Source of the DNA: Cupriavidus basilensis
GTDB lineage: Bacteria; Pseudomonadota; Gammaproteobacteria; Burkholderiales; Burkholderiaceae
Direction of reading: 5' to 3'
NCBI RefSeq assembly: GCF_000876015.1
Contig: NZ_BBQM01000003.1
Coordinates: forward strand, 1-64,000
DNA: 64,000 nt
How positions within the stretch are numbered: the stretch's first letter is position 1; each line of letters begins with the position of its first letter. The position numbers and the translations under genes were made by a program. Below, piece by piece: positions 34,652 through 42,899 of the stretch. The notes under the pieces were generated by a model. That model worked only from the letters and a program-made list of their open reading frames with translations, was not told the DNA's origin and did not search any database.

Positions 34652-34669
34652 GTAAAGTTGAGTCTTTAC
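34652..34669. promoter_or_regulatory. Putative TetR operator between SDR and tetR
   Basis: Perfect inverted repeat GTAAAG (34652-34657) / CTTTAC (34664-34669) with a six-base spacer lies 22 bases before the regulator's GTG start, between divergent genes. Its place and size fit a TetR-family site. Confidence 0.5.
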
Positions 34670-34690
34670 TCGTATTTGGTAGAGGTCATT

Positions 34691-35317
34691 GTGACCGCAA
34701 AAAAACGCCTATCGTTGAAGCCGCGCAAGATTCCACAGCAATCGCGTGCCGAGCAGACAGTGGCCACGATTCTGGAGGCCGCGGCACGCATTCTCGAAAC
34801 GCAGGGATTGCAGGCGCTAAATACGAACCTGGTCGCACAGCGCGCTGGTGTCAGCGTCGGCTCGCTGTACCAATACTTCCCCGGCAAGGATGCACTGATC
34901 GTCGCATTGATCCAGCGCGAGCGAAGTCTGTTGCTTGCCGAAGCCGAAGGTGCCTTGCAGGAGCCGACGGGCCGCAATGCATTGAGGTACATGATTGCCG
35001 TTGCAGCACGCGAGCAACTGCGCAGGCCGATCCTCGCTCGTCTGCTTGACTTCGAGGAAGCGCGCGCGCCGATTGCCAAGGAGCTGGCGCCGACGATGGC
35101 ACCTTTCGTGGATCTGATGCAGCGAATTATGACGCGCAAGGACATCCCACCTCAGGCAGACACGGATGCGGCCATCCACGATCTGGCGAACATCATGCGC
35201 GCAATGGTCGATGCGGCAAACGAGCGTGGCGAAACCAACAGCAAGGTATTGGAGGAACGGGTCGAGCGCACCGTGTTCGGCTACCTCGGCGTGGTTTCGC
35301 GCACGCACCGGGCGTGA
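34691..35317 (+). CDS. TetR-family transcriptional regulator
   Basis: The 208-residue protein has the N-terminal helix-turn-helix at about 18-66 (QTVATILEAAARILETQGLQ, then RAGVSVGSLYQYFPGKDALI), the textbook TetR signature. A helical ligand domain follows. It starts with GTG at 34691 after AGAGGT. It lies between the divergent SDR and the monooxygenase-SIP pair, and may repress both. The ligand is unknown. Confidence 0.88.
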   Translation: MTAKKRLSLKPRKIPQQSRAEQTVATILEAAARILETQGLQALNTNLVAQRAGVSVGSLYQYFPGKDALIVALIQRERSLLLAEAEGALQEPTGRNALRYMIAVAAREQLRRPILARLLDFEEARAPIAKELAPTMAPFVDLMQRIMTRKDIPPQADTDAAIHDLANIMRAMVDAANERGETNSKVLEERVERTVFGYLGVVSRTHRA

Positions 35318-35490
35318 CCTGTGTCGCTGGCGGGAAAGCGAGTAGTTGTCGCAGCCATCTACGGAAACGCGCAAAAAACCGCAAAGATCGCAAGGCCTGC
35401 GGCCAAGTCTGTGACAGTGGCGAATGCGAGTTTGGTATGTGAGCAATCACTCGTAAAATGTACCTATCCTGCAAGAGCATCCGTATCGCC

Positions 35491-36687
35491 ATGAACCATC
35501 ACGAACACGACACCCGTATCCTCGTTTCCGGCGCCAGCGTCGCCGGCCTTTCCACCGCGTACTGGCTTGCCCGCTACGGCTTCAAGGTGACGGTGGTCGA
35601 GCGCGCACCGCAACTGCGGCCGGGCGGCCAAGCACTGGACGTGCGTGGCCCGGCGCTAGACGTGGCTGAAGGCATGGGCATCCTCGCCACGCTGCGCGAC
35701 CGTGCCACCAAGCTGACCGGCATGTCGATCGTGGATGCCGAAGGCAAGGAAATCTATCGCAGCACCGAACGCACCATGACCGGCGGGCGCTTCGACAGCC
35801 CTGACATCGAAATCCTGCGCGACGATCTGTGCAAGGTGTTGTTCGAGGCCGTGGGCGACCGCGTGGAATACATTTTCGGCGACCGGGTCACGGCGATTGC
35901 GCAGGATGATGCGGGCGTGGACGTGAAGTTCGAGAAAGCGTCGCCGCGCCGTTTCGATCTCGTCATCGGCGCCGACGGTTTGCACTCCGGCGTGCGCAAG
36001 CTGGTGTTCGGCCCCGAGGAGCAGTTCCTGCGTTTCGTCGGGTTCTACATCGCGGTGTTCGCCATGCCGAACTTCCTTGGCCTCGACCACTGGCAGGTGT
36101 TCCATCAGGACGGCAACCTCATAGGTGGTGTTCTCGCAATGGACAAGAGCGCCAAGGCGCGAACCTATCTTGGCTTCGATGTGAAGGAGCCGCTGGATTA
36201 TGACTACCGCGACGTCGCCGCGCAGAAGCGCTTGATGGTCGAACGATTCGCCGACGCGGGCTGGGAGTTTCCACAGTTGCTGGAATACATGCAGGACGCG
36301 CCCGATTTCTACTTCGACGCGACCAACCAGGTGCGCATGGACGGTTGGTCGCAAGGGCGCGTGGTGCTGGTTGGCGATGCGGCTTACAGCGTCTCGCCGG
36401 CAACCGGCCAAGGCACGACCGTGGCGATGGTCGGTGCCTATGTATTGGCTGGCGAACTGGCTATGGCTAATGGCAATTTGCTCGCGGGCATCTCTAGCTA
36501 TCAGCAGGAATTGCGCGATTACATTACCCACAATCAGGATTTTGCTTTGGTCATGGATTCAGCCTCGCAGGAAATGTCGTTCGGCCAGTCGGAAACGGAC
36601 AACGATACACACCCGGACGGCATCCCCGATTTCGGCGCGATGGTGCAGCCCATCAACCTCAAGAACTATCCGGAACTCGTGCAATGA
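35491..36687 (+). CDS. FAD-dependent monooxygenase (TetX/PHBH-like, group A)
   Basis: This 398-residue flavoprotein monooxygenase has an N-terminal dinucleotide fold, ILVSGASVAGLSTAYWLARY (about 9-28), and the DG motif VIGADGLHSGVRK near 163-175. The second FAD motif is GRVVLVGDAAYSVSPATGQG near 288-307. Substrate binding is not predictable. It overlaps a siderophore-interacting reductase by ATGA and follows a TetR gene. This pairing suggests oxidative change of a siderophore or of a toxic aromatic compound. ATG 35491 is used; an upstream ATG at 35458 adds eleven residues and cannot be excluded. Confidence 0.82.
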   Translation: MNHHEHDTRILVSGASVAGLSTAYWLARYGFKVTVVERAPQLRPGGQALDVRGPALDVAEGMGILATLRDRATKLTGMSIVDAEGKEIYRSTERTMTGGRFDSPDIEILRDDLCKVLFEAVGDRVEYIFGDRVTAIAQDDAGVDVKFEKASPRRFDLVIGADGLHSGVRKLVFGPEEQFLRFVGFYIAVFAMPNFLGLDHWQVFHQDGNLIGGVLAMDKSAKARTYLGFDVKEPLDYDYRDVAAQKRLMVERFADAGWEFPQLLEYMQDAPDFYFDATNQVRMDGWSQGRVVLVGDAAYSVSPATGQGTTVAMVGAYVLAGELAMANGNLLAGISSYQQELRDYITHNQDFALVMDSASQEMSFGQSETDNDTHPDGIPDFGAMVQPINLKNYPELVQ

Positions 36688-37421
36688 ACGACACCGCCAC
36701 GAAAAAACGCGCCGGCCTGCTCGAATCGGCGATGCTCAAATTGTTCACGCGCAGCGCTAACGTGTTGGACGTCGAAGACATCGGCGACCACTTCCGTCTC
36801 ATCACCCTTGGCGGCGATGCGCTGAAAAACGTGCAATGGACGCCCGGCGACAAGCTCCAGATTCAACTCGGTGGCTGGGCGCAACGTACCTACACGCCGA
36901 TGGAATGGGATGCCGAAAACGGGCGCACGCGCGTCCTGGCATACATGCACGGCGATGCGCCGGGCGCGAACTGGGCACGCGCGTTGCGCAAGGGTGAGGA
37001 TTGCATCGTGTTCGGCCCGCGCAAGTCGATTGATCTCACTCAACTCGGTTTTTCCGATGCGGTGCTGTTTGGCGATGAGACTTCGTTCGGGCTGGCTGCT
37101 GCGCGGGTGAATATCACGCAATCGGAAAAAACGCATCTGCTCTTCGAGGTGTCTTCGCTCGCCGAATCGAAAGTGGTGCTGGCGAAGCTTGGCCTTGGCG
37201 AATCTATCGTCCACGAACGCGCCGGCAACGACGCGCAGCAGCTTGCGCTGGAAGAAAAGATGCTGGCCGTATTGCAGGCGAAGCCAAATGCACGTGTCGT
37301 ACTGTCGGGCAAGGCCAGTTCGATCCAGCACATGCACCAACTGCTCAAACGATTGAGCATTGGCTCGAACCGCTTCCAGACAAAAGCGTATTGGGCACCC
37401 GGAAAAACGGGGCTGGACTAA
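36684..37421 (+). CDS. Siderophore-interacting FAD-binding protein, second copy
   Basis: The 245-residue protein of the SIP type has FAD motif RTYTPMEW near residue 69-76, then VLFGDETSFGLAAARVNI near 124-141. The C-terminal AYWAPGKTGLD is in the usual place. It is clearly diverged from the SIP at 16,144, and its NAD-binding half differs. Overlap by ATGA with the monooxygenase gene suggests that the reductase delivers electrons or works on the same substrate. It could have changed function from iron release to electron supply. Confidence 0.8.
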   Translation: MNDTATKKRAGLLESAMLKLFTRSANVLDVEDIGDHFRLITLGGDALKNVQWTPGDKLQIQLGGWAQRTYTPMEWDAENGRTRVLAYMHGDAPGANWARALRKGEDCIVFGPRKSIDLTQLGFSDAVLFGDETSFGLAAARVNITQSEKTHLLFEVSSLAESKVVLAKLGLGESIVHERAGNDAQQLALEEKMLAVLQAKPNARVVLSGKASSIQHMHQLLKRLSIGSNRFQTKAYWAPGKTGLD

Positions 37422-37471
37422 CTCCCACCTCAACCCGTCGCGGTTGCCGCAGCAATCGGTCAGATCAGCCC

Positions 37472-38311
37472 CTAATCGGGAAGCATGATGCCCGGTACTG
37501 CGGCAGGCTCTCGATCGGTCACTCGTTCAGAGAGGTATCGTGCCGGCGGCTTGCCTACCGCCTTGCGGAACATGGTGACGAAGCCGCTGGCGTTCTCGTA
37601 ACCCAGTTCCAATGCCACCGTCTGCACACTTTCACCCTTGGTCAGGCGTTGCAGCGCGAGGATCACATGCAATTGCCGGCGCCAGTGTCCGAAGCTCATC
37701 CCGATTTCGTGCAGAAGGAGCCGACTCATGCTCCGTTCGCTCATGCCGATGCGGATAGCCCAATCGCCCTTCGAGGTCTTGTCGGTCGGGTCGGCCAACA
37801 GCATTTCCGCAAGCCGGCGCAACCGAGGGTCGCGCGCCATCGGTAAATGCAGGTCTTCCACGGGAGCGGCCACCAACTCATCCAGCAACGTGGCGATCAG
37901 CCGGTCTTCACGGCCGCCGCGTGCGTATAACTCCGGGAATCCCGCCGCCGTCAGAAGCAGTTCGCGCAATAGTGGTGATACCGAGATCGTGCAACAGGTC
38001 TTCGGAAGATCCGGCGCGGCATCGGGCTCCACGAACAGGCAATAGCACTCCGTTTCGCCGGAACCACGAGCCGAATGCGGCAGGTCTCCCGGTATCCATA
38101 CCGCGCATTGCGGCGGCACGATCCAGACGCCGTCTTCGATCTCACAGTTGAGGATGCCGCGCACGGAGTAGATCAGTTGCGCCTTGCGATGCTGATGCCT
38201 CGCGTGCTCCCAGTCCCTGGATACCGATGTGGCACCTAGGGCGAAGACAGGCCGCGGGACGCTGTCAACATCCTTGTTCTGAGTCATATCGGTGATGGGG
38301 GGGCTCGACAT
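37472..38311 (-). CDS. AraC-family regulator with cupin sensor (NimR-like)
   Basis: The 279-residue protein has an N-terminal cupin domain (about 20-110; HQHRKAQLIYSVRGILNCEI, then IVPPQCAVWIPGDLPHSARG). A C-terminal double helix-turn-helix lies at about 165-265 (WAIRIGMSERSMSRLLLHEI and VALELGYENASGFVTMFRKA). The cupin type resembles NimR-like regulators. It is divergent from the second paralogue gene, and operator copy B lies 41 bases from its ATG (38311). It therefore likely controls itself and the other genes carrying the 27-bp dyad. The ligand may be a siderophore or a small aromatic. Confidence 0.85.
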   Translation of the reverse strand: MSSPPITDMTQNKDVDSVPRPVFALGATSVSRDWEHARHQHRKAQLIYSVRGILNCEIEDGVWIVPPQCAVWIPGDLPHSARGSGETECYCLFVEPDAAPDLPKTCCTISVSPLLRELLLTAAGFPELYARGGREDRLIATLLDELVAAPVEDLHLPMARDPRLRRLAEMLLADPTDKTSKGDWAIRIGMSERSMSRLLLHEIGMSFGHWRRQLHVILALQRLTKGESVQTVALELGYENASGFVTMFRKAVGKPPARYLSERVTDREPAAVPGIMLPD

Positions 38312-38351
38312 GGCGGATTGGTTTGAGCCTCGAACCGGAGACGAGGCATGC

Positions 38352-38378
38352 TGGCCTAAATGAATAATATTATGGCCA
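38352..38378. promoter_or_regulatory. 27-bp dyad operator, copy B
   Basis: TGGCCTAAATGAATAATATT then ATGGCCA. Read on the opposite strand it equals copy A at 24 of 27 positions. It lies in the divergent gap between the AraC gene (start 38311) and the uncharacterised gene at 38540, a standard place for autoregulation plus activation. Confidence 0.7.
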
Positions 38379-38539
38379 ACTTGTGCAATGACGTCTAGTC
38401 CTTCCCTCGGTATCGTGCGATTGACCATGCCGGTTGTTCTGCCCACCAGGATCGCTGCCCACCCGACCCGGGTGAAGCCCTTTTGCTGACGAGCCAAGAC
38501 TGCTGGCGATTTCTCGCGATGTTCCGAAGGAGTATTGGC

Positions 38540-38950
38540 ATGTTGATTGACGCCGCGCAGTTTCCCCTAGTCTGGATGCAAGTCAACGCGCCCAGCAACA
38601 ACCCCGAAGCCTCGCCGTTTTCCGAGTTCGAGGCATTGCTTGCACGCAAGGAAGCCTTCGTTCTGATCAACGACGAGGGGCTTGATAAGGGCGAGCACGA
38701 ACATCCGCCCGAAGAAATGAAGCAAACCTCGCTATGGATGAAGCGCCACAAAAGCGAATTGCGGGCCTTCGTCAAGGCAATGATCTGCATCGAGTCGAGT
38801 GCCGCGAAACGGCTGGCGGCCAAGGCGTTCGCCGTGGTGTACGAGAAGTTTTGGGGCTATCCGATGCTCATGGTGGCCACCAAGGATGACGCGCTTGCCT
38901 TGGCGCAGGAGTTGTTGTCAGCGCAGAAAGCGGATGCACCGACACGCTAG
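38540..38950 (+). CDS. Uncharacterised 136-residue protein, paralogue of the gene at 16927
   Basis: No family was recognised. FPLVWMQV at the start, EHPPEEMKQTSLWMKRHKSE in the middle, SSAAKRLAAKAFAVV and KFWGYPM match the protein encoded at 16,927-17,331 nearly block by block. ATG 38540 is set by GAAGGAG upstream and by that alignment. It has no signal or membrane segment. Both copies lie directly behind a 27-bp dyad-controlled promoter, so they are likely co-regulated. Tryptophan and lysine positions are the best conserved, which suggests binding of a ligand or protein rather than a classic catalytic triad. Confidence 0.7.
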   Translation: MLIDAAQFPLVWMQVNAPSNNPEASPFSEFEALLARKEAFVLINDEGLDKGEHEHPPEEMKQTSLWMKRHKSELRAFVKAMICIESSAAKRLAAKAFAVVYEKFWGYPMLMVATKDDALALAQELLSAQKADAPTR

Positions 38951-38959
38951 GCACGGCTG

Positions 38960-38986
38960 ACTCCCATGAGTTTTAGCGATGGGAGT
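38960..38986. promoter_or_regulatory. LysR-type box upstream of the ICE LysR gene
   Basis: Perfect 8-bp inverted repeat ACTCCCAT (38960-38967) / ATGGGAGT (38979-38986) with exactly the T-N11-A form known for LysR binding sites, 22 bases before the LysR start codon. It suggests autoregulation. Confidence 0.6.
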
Positions 38987-39008
38987 TGCCTCCGTTGAGA
39001 CGATAACA

Positions 39009-39953
39009 ATGGAACTACGCCACCTCCGTTGTTTCATGGCTGTTGCGGAAGAACTCCACTTTGCCCGCGCAGCAGAACGACTGCACATCGAGCAGTCACC
39101 GCTGTCGCGCGCGATCAAAGAACTGGAAGAAGACCTCGGTGTACTGCTGTTCGCGCGCACGACACGGAGCACGCGGCTAACCCGCGCCGGCATGCTGTTC
39201 ATGGAGCATGTTCCTCGTGTTTTTACCGCCTTGCAGCAGGCCCGCGACAGCGTGAAGGCAGCGGCAAACGGCTACCACAGTCAGTTGCGCATCGCCCTGT
39301 CAGATGGCATCACATCCTCGCGCTTATCGGCCTTGCTGGCGTTGTGCCGACAGGAAGAACCGGAGATCGAAATCAGGTTGTTCGAGGTGCCTTTGTCGCA
39401 GCAGATCAAGGGGCTACACGATGACCTTTACGACGTAGGACTTGCGCAGTCCGATGAAGTTGGTGACGGAATCCTGGCGGAGTCAGTCTGGTCTGATCCA
39501 TTGATGGTTGCGGTTCCGACAAGGCATCCTCTATTGACGCACAAGCGCATTCCGCTTGATGAAGTGTTGCGTTATCCGCTGGTATTGTGCGATCCGCAGG
39601 TGTGCGAGGGTCATGCACGGCAGGTAGCCCGTGTGTTGCGTGCTATCGACCGCGAGCCGCTCGTCGCAGAACGGGTCGCGTCTTTCGATTTGATGATGGC
39701 GCTGGTGGCTGCGGGCTTTGCCTTGGGGTTGGCTGGGGCATCGCAGATTGCTGTCAGCCGCGAACCAGGCATCGTGGCTCGCCCTTTGGCGGGGCGCTCG
39801 CCGATGCTCACAACCTACCTATTGCGTCTGGATGGAGAGCCTTCCAAGACATTGAGCCATTTCATGGTTCGGGTTGGCAGCATGGAATCGTCCAACATCA
39901 GTAAGCTAGTCTCGCATCCAAAACCCGATACCTCGGAGGAGATTGAGCCATGA
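39009..39953 (+). CDS. LysR-family regulator in the traR position of the ICE
   Basis: This 314-residue LTTR has an N-terminal winged helix (MELRHLRCFMAVAEELHFAR, then ERLHIEQSPLSRAIKELEED) and a periplasmic-binding-like sensor domain. A LysR gene between the relaxase and traG is a fixed part of Tn4371-type elements, where it is called traR. It marks the right border of the cargo island. ATG 39009 was chosen; an upstream GTG falls inside the operator. It overlaps the next lipoprotein gene by ATGA. Confidence 0.85.
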   Translation: MELRHLRCFMAVAEELHFARAAERLHIEQSPLSRAIKELEEDLGVLLFARTTRSTRLTRAGMLFMEHVPRVFTALQQARDSVKAAANGYHSQLRIALSDGITSSRLSALLALCRQEEPEIEIRLFEVPLSQQIKGLHDDLYDVGLAQSDEVGDGILAESVWSDPLMVAVPTRHPLLTHKRIPLDEVLRYPLVLCDPQVCEGHARQVARVLRAIDREPLVAERVASFDLMMALVAAGFALGLAGASQIAVSREPGIVARPLAGRSPMLTTYLLRLDGEPSKTLSHFMVRVGSMESSNISKLVSHPKPDTSEEIEP

Positions 39954-40204
39954 AGAAGACCATGCCGCTTATGCTCGCCACGATGCTGATGTTGTCCGCC
40001 TGCGGAAGATCTGAGCCGACCGAGACGGTGGAGACACTTGCAGCCAATCCCGAGCGATTGAAGGAGCTGCGCCAACAATGCAAGACGGATCGCGCCAAAC
40101 TCGGTGACGAACTCTGCAATCGCGTGGCCGAAGCCACGAATCGGCGCTTCCTCGGGGACGGCAAGACGCCCTATAACCCGCCAAAGGAAGCACCGAAGTT
40201 CTGA
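39950..40204 (+). CDS. EexN-family entry-exclusion lipoprotein
   Basis: The 84-residue lipoprotein has lipobox MLSAC with Cys18. A conserved body LAANPERLKELRQQCKTDRA and a second cysteine in LGDELCNRVAEATNRRF follow. The pattern (N-P-x-R-L ... C ... C ... A-x-x-R-R-F) is that of EexN-like entry-exclusion proteins, which stop transfer into cells already holding the element. A related lipoprotein is encoded in the trb operon at 47,787. It overlaps the LysR gene and is followed by a terminator. Confidence 0.78.
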   Translation: MKKTMPLMLATMLMLSACGRSEPTETVETLAANPERLKELRQQCKTDRAKLGDELCNRVAEATNRRFLGDGKTPYNPPKEAPKF

Positions 40205-40246
40205 TCGTTGCCGATTCGCACGAAACTTCGGTTTTCCAACTCGATA

Positions 40247-40278
40247 CGCCGCAATGCGCCTTTGCTTGCGGCGTTTTT
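40247..40278 (+). terminator. Rho-independent terminator after eexN-like gene
   Basis: CGCCGCAA (40247-40254) pairs with TTGCGGCG (40266-40273), followed by TTTTT. It separates the LysR-lipoprotein unit from the traG-trb operon, so the latter should have its own promoter between 40280 and 40425. Confidence 0.85.
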
Positions 40279-40425
40279 CATTCATTCGCCCATGCGCGAA
40301 ATCTTGCTTTTTTCTCGATATTTCTCCCGATAACGGTCTTTGACCAGCCCTTGACCTGACTCCGATCCTCGCGTGTACGGCACGTCTTTGTGCCGCGTGT
40401 TGCGCAGGAAAAAGCGGAGGCCGGG

Positions 40426-42426
40426 ATGCAAGGTCAAGGCGTGCTGCTCGGGCAGATTGCCGTTGTATTCGGCATCGTGTTCGCCGGTGTGTGGGTCGCC
40501 ACACAATGGACAGCCGCCGCCCTGGGCTACCAGCTACGCCTTGGCTTGCCCTGGTTCGACTTCTTCGGTACGCCGGTCTATCACCCGTGGCGACTGTTCG
40601 GGTGGTGGTTCCTCTACGACGGTTATGCGCCACGCATCTTCAGCATAGGCGGTGCCATCGCGGCCGTCAGCGGCCTAGTGGCGGTACTGGTCGCCATCGC
40701 CATGTCGGTGTGGCGCTCGCGGCAATCGAAGCTCGTTACGACCTACGGCTCGGCACGCTGGGCTGAAGTCACCGACATTCGCAAGGCTGGACTCGACAAG
40801 CCCGCCGGCGTGTTCCTCGGCCTGCATCGCGGCCAGTACCTCCGACACGAAGGCCCGGAACACGTCCTGACCTTCGCGCCGACGCGCTCGGGCAAAGGCG
40901 TCGGTCTGGTGGTGCCGACGCTTTTGAGCTGGCCCGCGTCCGCCGTCATCCACGACATCAAGGGCGAGAACTGGCAGATCACGGCCGGCTGGCGCTCGCG
41001 CTTTTCGCACTGCCTGCTGTTCAACCCGACCGATGCGAAGTCGGCTGCGTATAACCCGCTGCTCGAAGTCCGGCGCGGCGCGCATGAGGTGCGCGACGTA
41101 CAGAACATCGCGGACATCCTGGTCGATCCCGAGGGCGCGCTCGAACGCCGCAACCATTGGGAGAAGACCTCGCACGCACTGCTGGTCGGCGCAATCCTGC
41201 ATGTGCTCTATGCAGGCGAGAACAAGACGCTGCGCGGCGTCGCCAACTTTCTGTCCGATCCCGCGTGTCCCTTCGAGCTGACGCTGCACCGGATGATGAC
41301 CACGCGGCACCTGGGCGACGCACCGCATCCCGTCGTTGCATCCGCTGCGCGCGAAGTGCTCAACAAATCGGACAACGAGCGGTCGGGCGTGCTGTCCACG
41401 GCCATGTCGTTCCTCGGCCTGTACCGCGATCCCACCGTGGCCGAAGTCACGTCGCGCTGCGACTGGCGCATCGCCGACCTGATCGCATCCGAGCATCCCG
41501 TCTCGCTGTATCTCGTCGTGCCGCCGTCCGACATCAGCCGCACGAAGCCGCTGGTTCGCCTGATCCTCAACCAGATCGGCCGACGCCTGACCGAATCGCT
41601 CGACGGCAGCGATGGCATCGCACGCCGCCACAAGCTGCTGCTGATGCTCGACGAGTTCCCGGCGCTGGGCCGGCTCGACTTCTTCGAGACGGCGCTGGCG
41701 TTCATGGCCGGCTACGGTATCCGCAGTTTTCTCATCGCGCAGTCGCTCAACCAGATCGACAAAGCCTACGGCCAGAACCATTCCATTCTCGATAACTGCC
41801 ATGTGCGCGTGACGTTCGCCACGAACGACGAGCGTACCGCCAAGCGCATCTCCGAAACGCTCGGCACCGCGACCGAGCTGCGCGCCCAGCGCAACTACGC
41901 CGGCCATCGGCTCGCGCCGTGGCTCGGGCACCTGATGGTGTCGCGGCAGGAAACCGCGCGCCCGCTGCTGACGCCGGGCGAAGTGATGCAGCTTCCGCCC
42001 GACGATGAAGTGGTGATGGTGTCCAGCGTGGCGCCGATTCGCGCGAAGAAGCTGCGCTACTACACCGACGCCAATTTCAAGCGCCGCGTGCCGCCGCCGC
42101 CTGCGCTTGCGACCGGGCGCTATGTCGATGCGCCACCGCTGCGGCCCGACGACTGGAGTGGGCTGGCAATTCCTGCCGTGCCGGTTGCGCCCGCCGCTGG
42201 CCTGGCTGGCGATGACGCCGGTACTGCCGACGACGGCGGCCCACGTCGTCAGCCCGAACTCTCCGAAGTCGCCGAATACAGCCCCGAACCGCAATCCGCC
42301 GACAACGACCTCGCGCTGCTCGATGACGACGACCTGCCGCTGCTGCTTCCTCGTCAGCTTGATCCGGCCATGCAACGCACGGCCCGGCTGGCGTCCCTCG
42401 ACCAACAAGACGGGATCGAGTTATGA
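40426..42426 (+). CDS. traG: TraG/VirD4 type IV coupling protein
   Basis: This 666-residue coupling ATPase has two N-terminal membrane helices (about 5-25 and 75-100). Walker A APTRSGKG spans 151-158 and Walker B LLMLDEFPALG is near 405-415, with the arginine/sensor regions after it. It brings the relaxase-DNA complex to the mating pore. ATG 40426 follows GGAGG; a GTG twelve codons upstream is less likely. The acidic C-terminal tail (LLDDDDLPLLL) is usual in this group. The gene overlaps the CopG gene by ATGA, the first of a long string of such overlaps. Confidence 0.93.
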   Translation: MQGQGVLLGQIAVVFGIVFAGVWVATQWTAAALGYQLRLGLPWFDFFGTPVYHPWRLFGWWFLYDGYAPRIFSIGGAIAAVSGLVAVLVAIAMSVWRSRQSKLVTTYGSARWAEVTDIRKAGLDKPAGVFLGLHRGQYLRHEGPEHVLTFAPTRSGKGVGLVVPTLLSWPASAVIHDIKGENWQITAGWRSRFSHCLLFNPTDAKSAAYNPLLEVRRGAHEVRDVQNIADILVDPEGALERRNHWEKTSHALLVGAILHVLYAGENKTLRGVANFLSDPACPFELTLHRMMTTRHLGDAPHPVVASAAREVLNKSDNERSGVLSTAMSFLGLYRDPTVAEVTSRCDWRIADLIASEHPVSLYLVVPPSDISRTKPLVRLILNQIGRRLTESLDGSDGIARRHKLLLMLDEFPALGRLDFFETALAFMAGYGIRSFLIAQSLNQIDKAYGQNHSILDNCHVRVTFATNDERTAKRISETLGTATELRAQRNYAGHRLAPWLGHLMVSRQETARPLLTPGEVMQLPPDDEVVMVSSVAPIRAKKLRYYTDANFKRRVPPPPALATGRYVDAPPLRPDDWSGLAIPAVPVAPAAGLAGDDAGTADDGGPRRQPELSEVAEYSPEPQSADNDLALLDDDDLPLLLPRQLDPAMQRTARLASLDQQDGIEL

Positions 42427-42899
42427 GCCAGTACCGCCTCAACCTGTTCATTCCGCGCGAACACGCCAAACGCCTCGACGAGCTGGCCACGAAGAAAGGC
42501 GTCTCGAAGTCCAGCATCGTTGCGGCGGCGCTCGCATCCTGGTTGTCGCCCGACGCGGGCGACCAGCGCGAGGCCGCTATCGCCAAGCGGCTCGACCGGC
42601 TGACGCGCCAGTTCGAGCGCCTGGAGCGTGACCAGAACATCGAGATCGAAACGCTGGCGCTGTTCGTCCGCTACTACCTGACCGTCAGCACGCCGGTTCC
42701 CGAAGCGCATCAGGAAGCGGCCCGCGCGCAGGGCAAGGCGCGCTTCGAGCAGTTCGTCGAACAGCTCGGCCGCCATCTGATGCGTGGGCGCAGCCTGGTG
42801 CGCGACGTAGTGGAGGAATTGAATCCTGATACCGCGCGACTCGATGACGCGGCGGCTTTGGCCGAGGCTCATGAACGTGATGCGGAGCTTGCCTCATGA
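42423..42899 (+). CDS. CopG-type ribbon-helix-helix protein of the transfer operon
   Basis: The 158-residue protein starts MSQYRLNLFIPREHAKRLDE, then LATKKGVSKSSIVAAALASW, a standard ribbon-helix-helix domain, followed by a long coiled helix with RLDRLTRQFERLERDQNIEI. It lies between traG and trbB in all Tn4371-type elements. It is likely a transcriptional regulator of the transfer operon or an accessory oriT-binding protein; the sequence does not decide between them. Confidence 0.82.
   Translation: MSQYRLNLFIPREHAKRLDELATKKGVSKSSIVAAALASWLSPDAGDQREAAIAKRLDRLTRQFERLERDQNIEIETLALFVRYYLTVSTPVPEAHQEAARAQGKARFEQFVEQLGRHLMRGRSLVRDVVEELNPDTARLDDAAALAEAHERDAELAS

Larger units (their letters stand above)
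15923..39000. mobile_element. Iron/siderophore cargo island within the ICE
   Basis: All genes between the relaxase stop and the LysR regulator are foreign to the Tn4371 core. They serve siderophore reduction, efflux, TonB-dependent uptake and their control. The ends are defined by the map fragment at 15,911 and the start of the core gene near 39,000. No transposase or flanking direct repeat was found by eye, so the mechanism of insertion is unknown. Confidence 0.65.
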
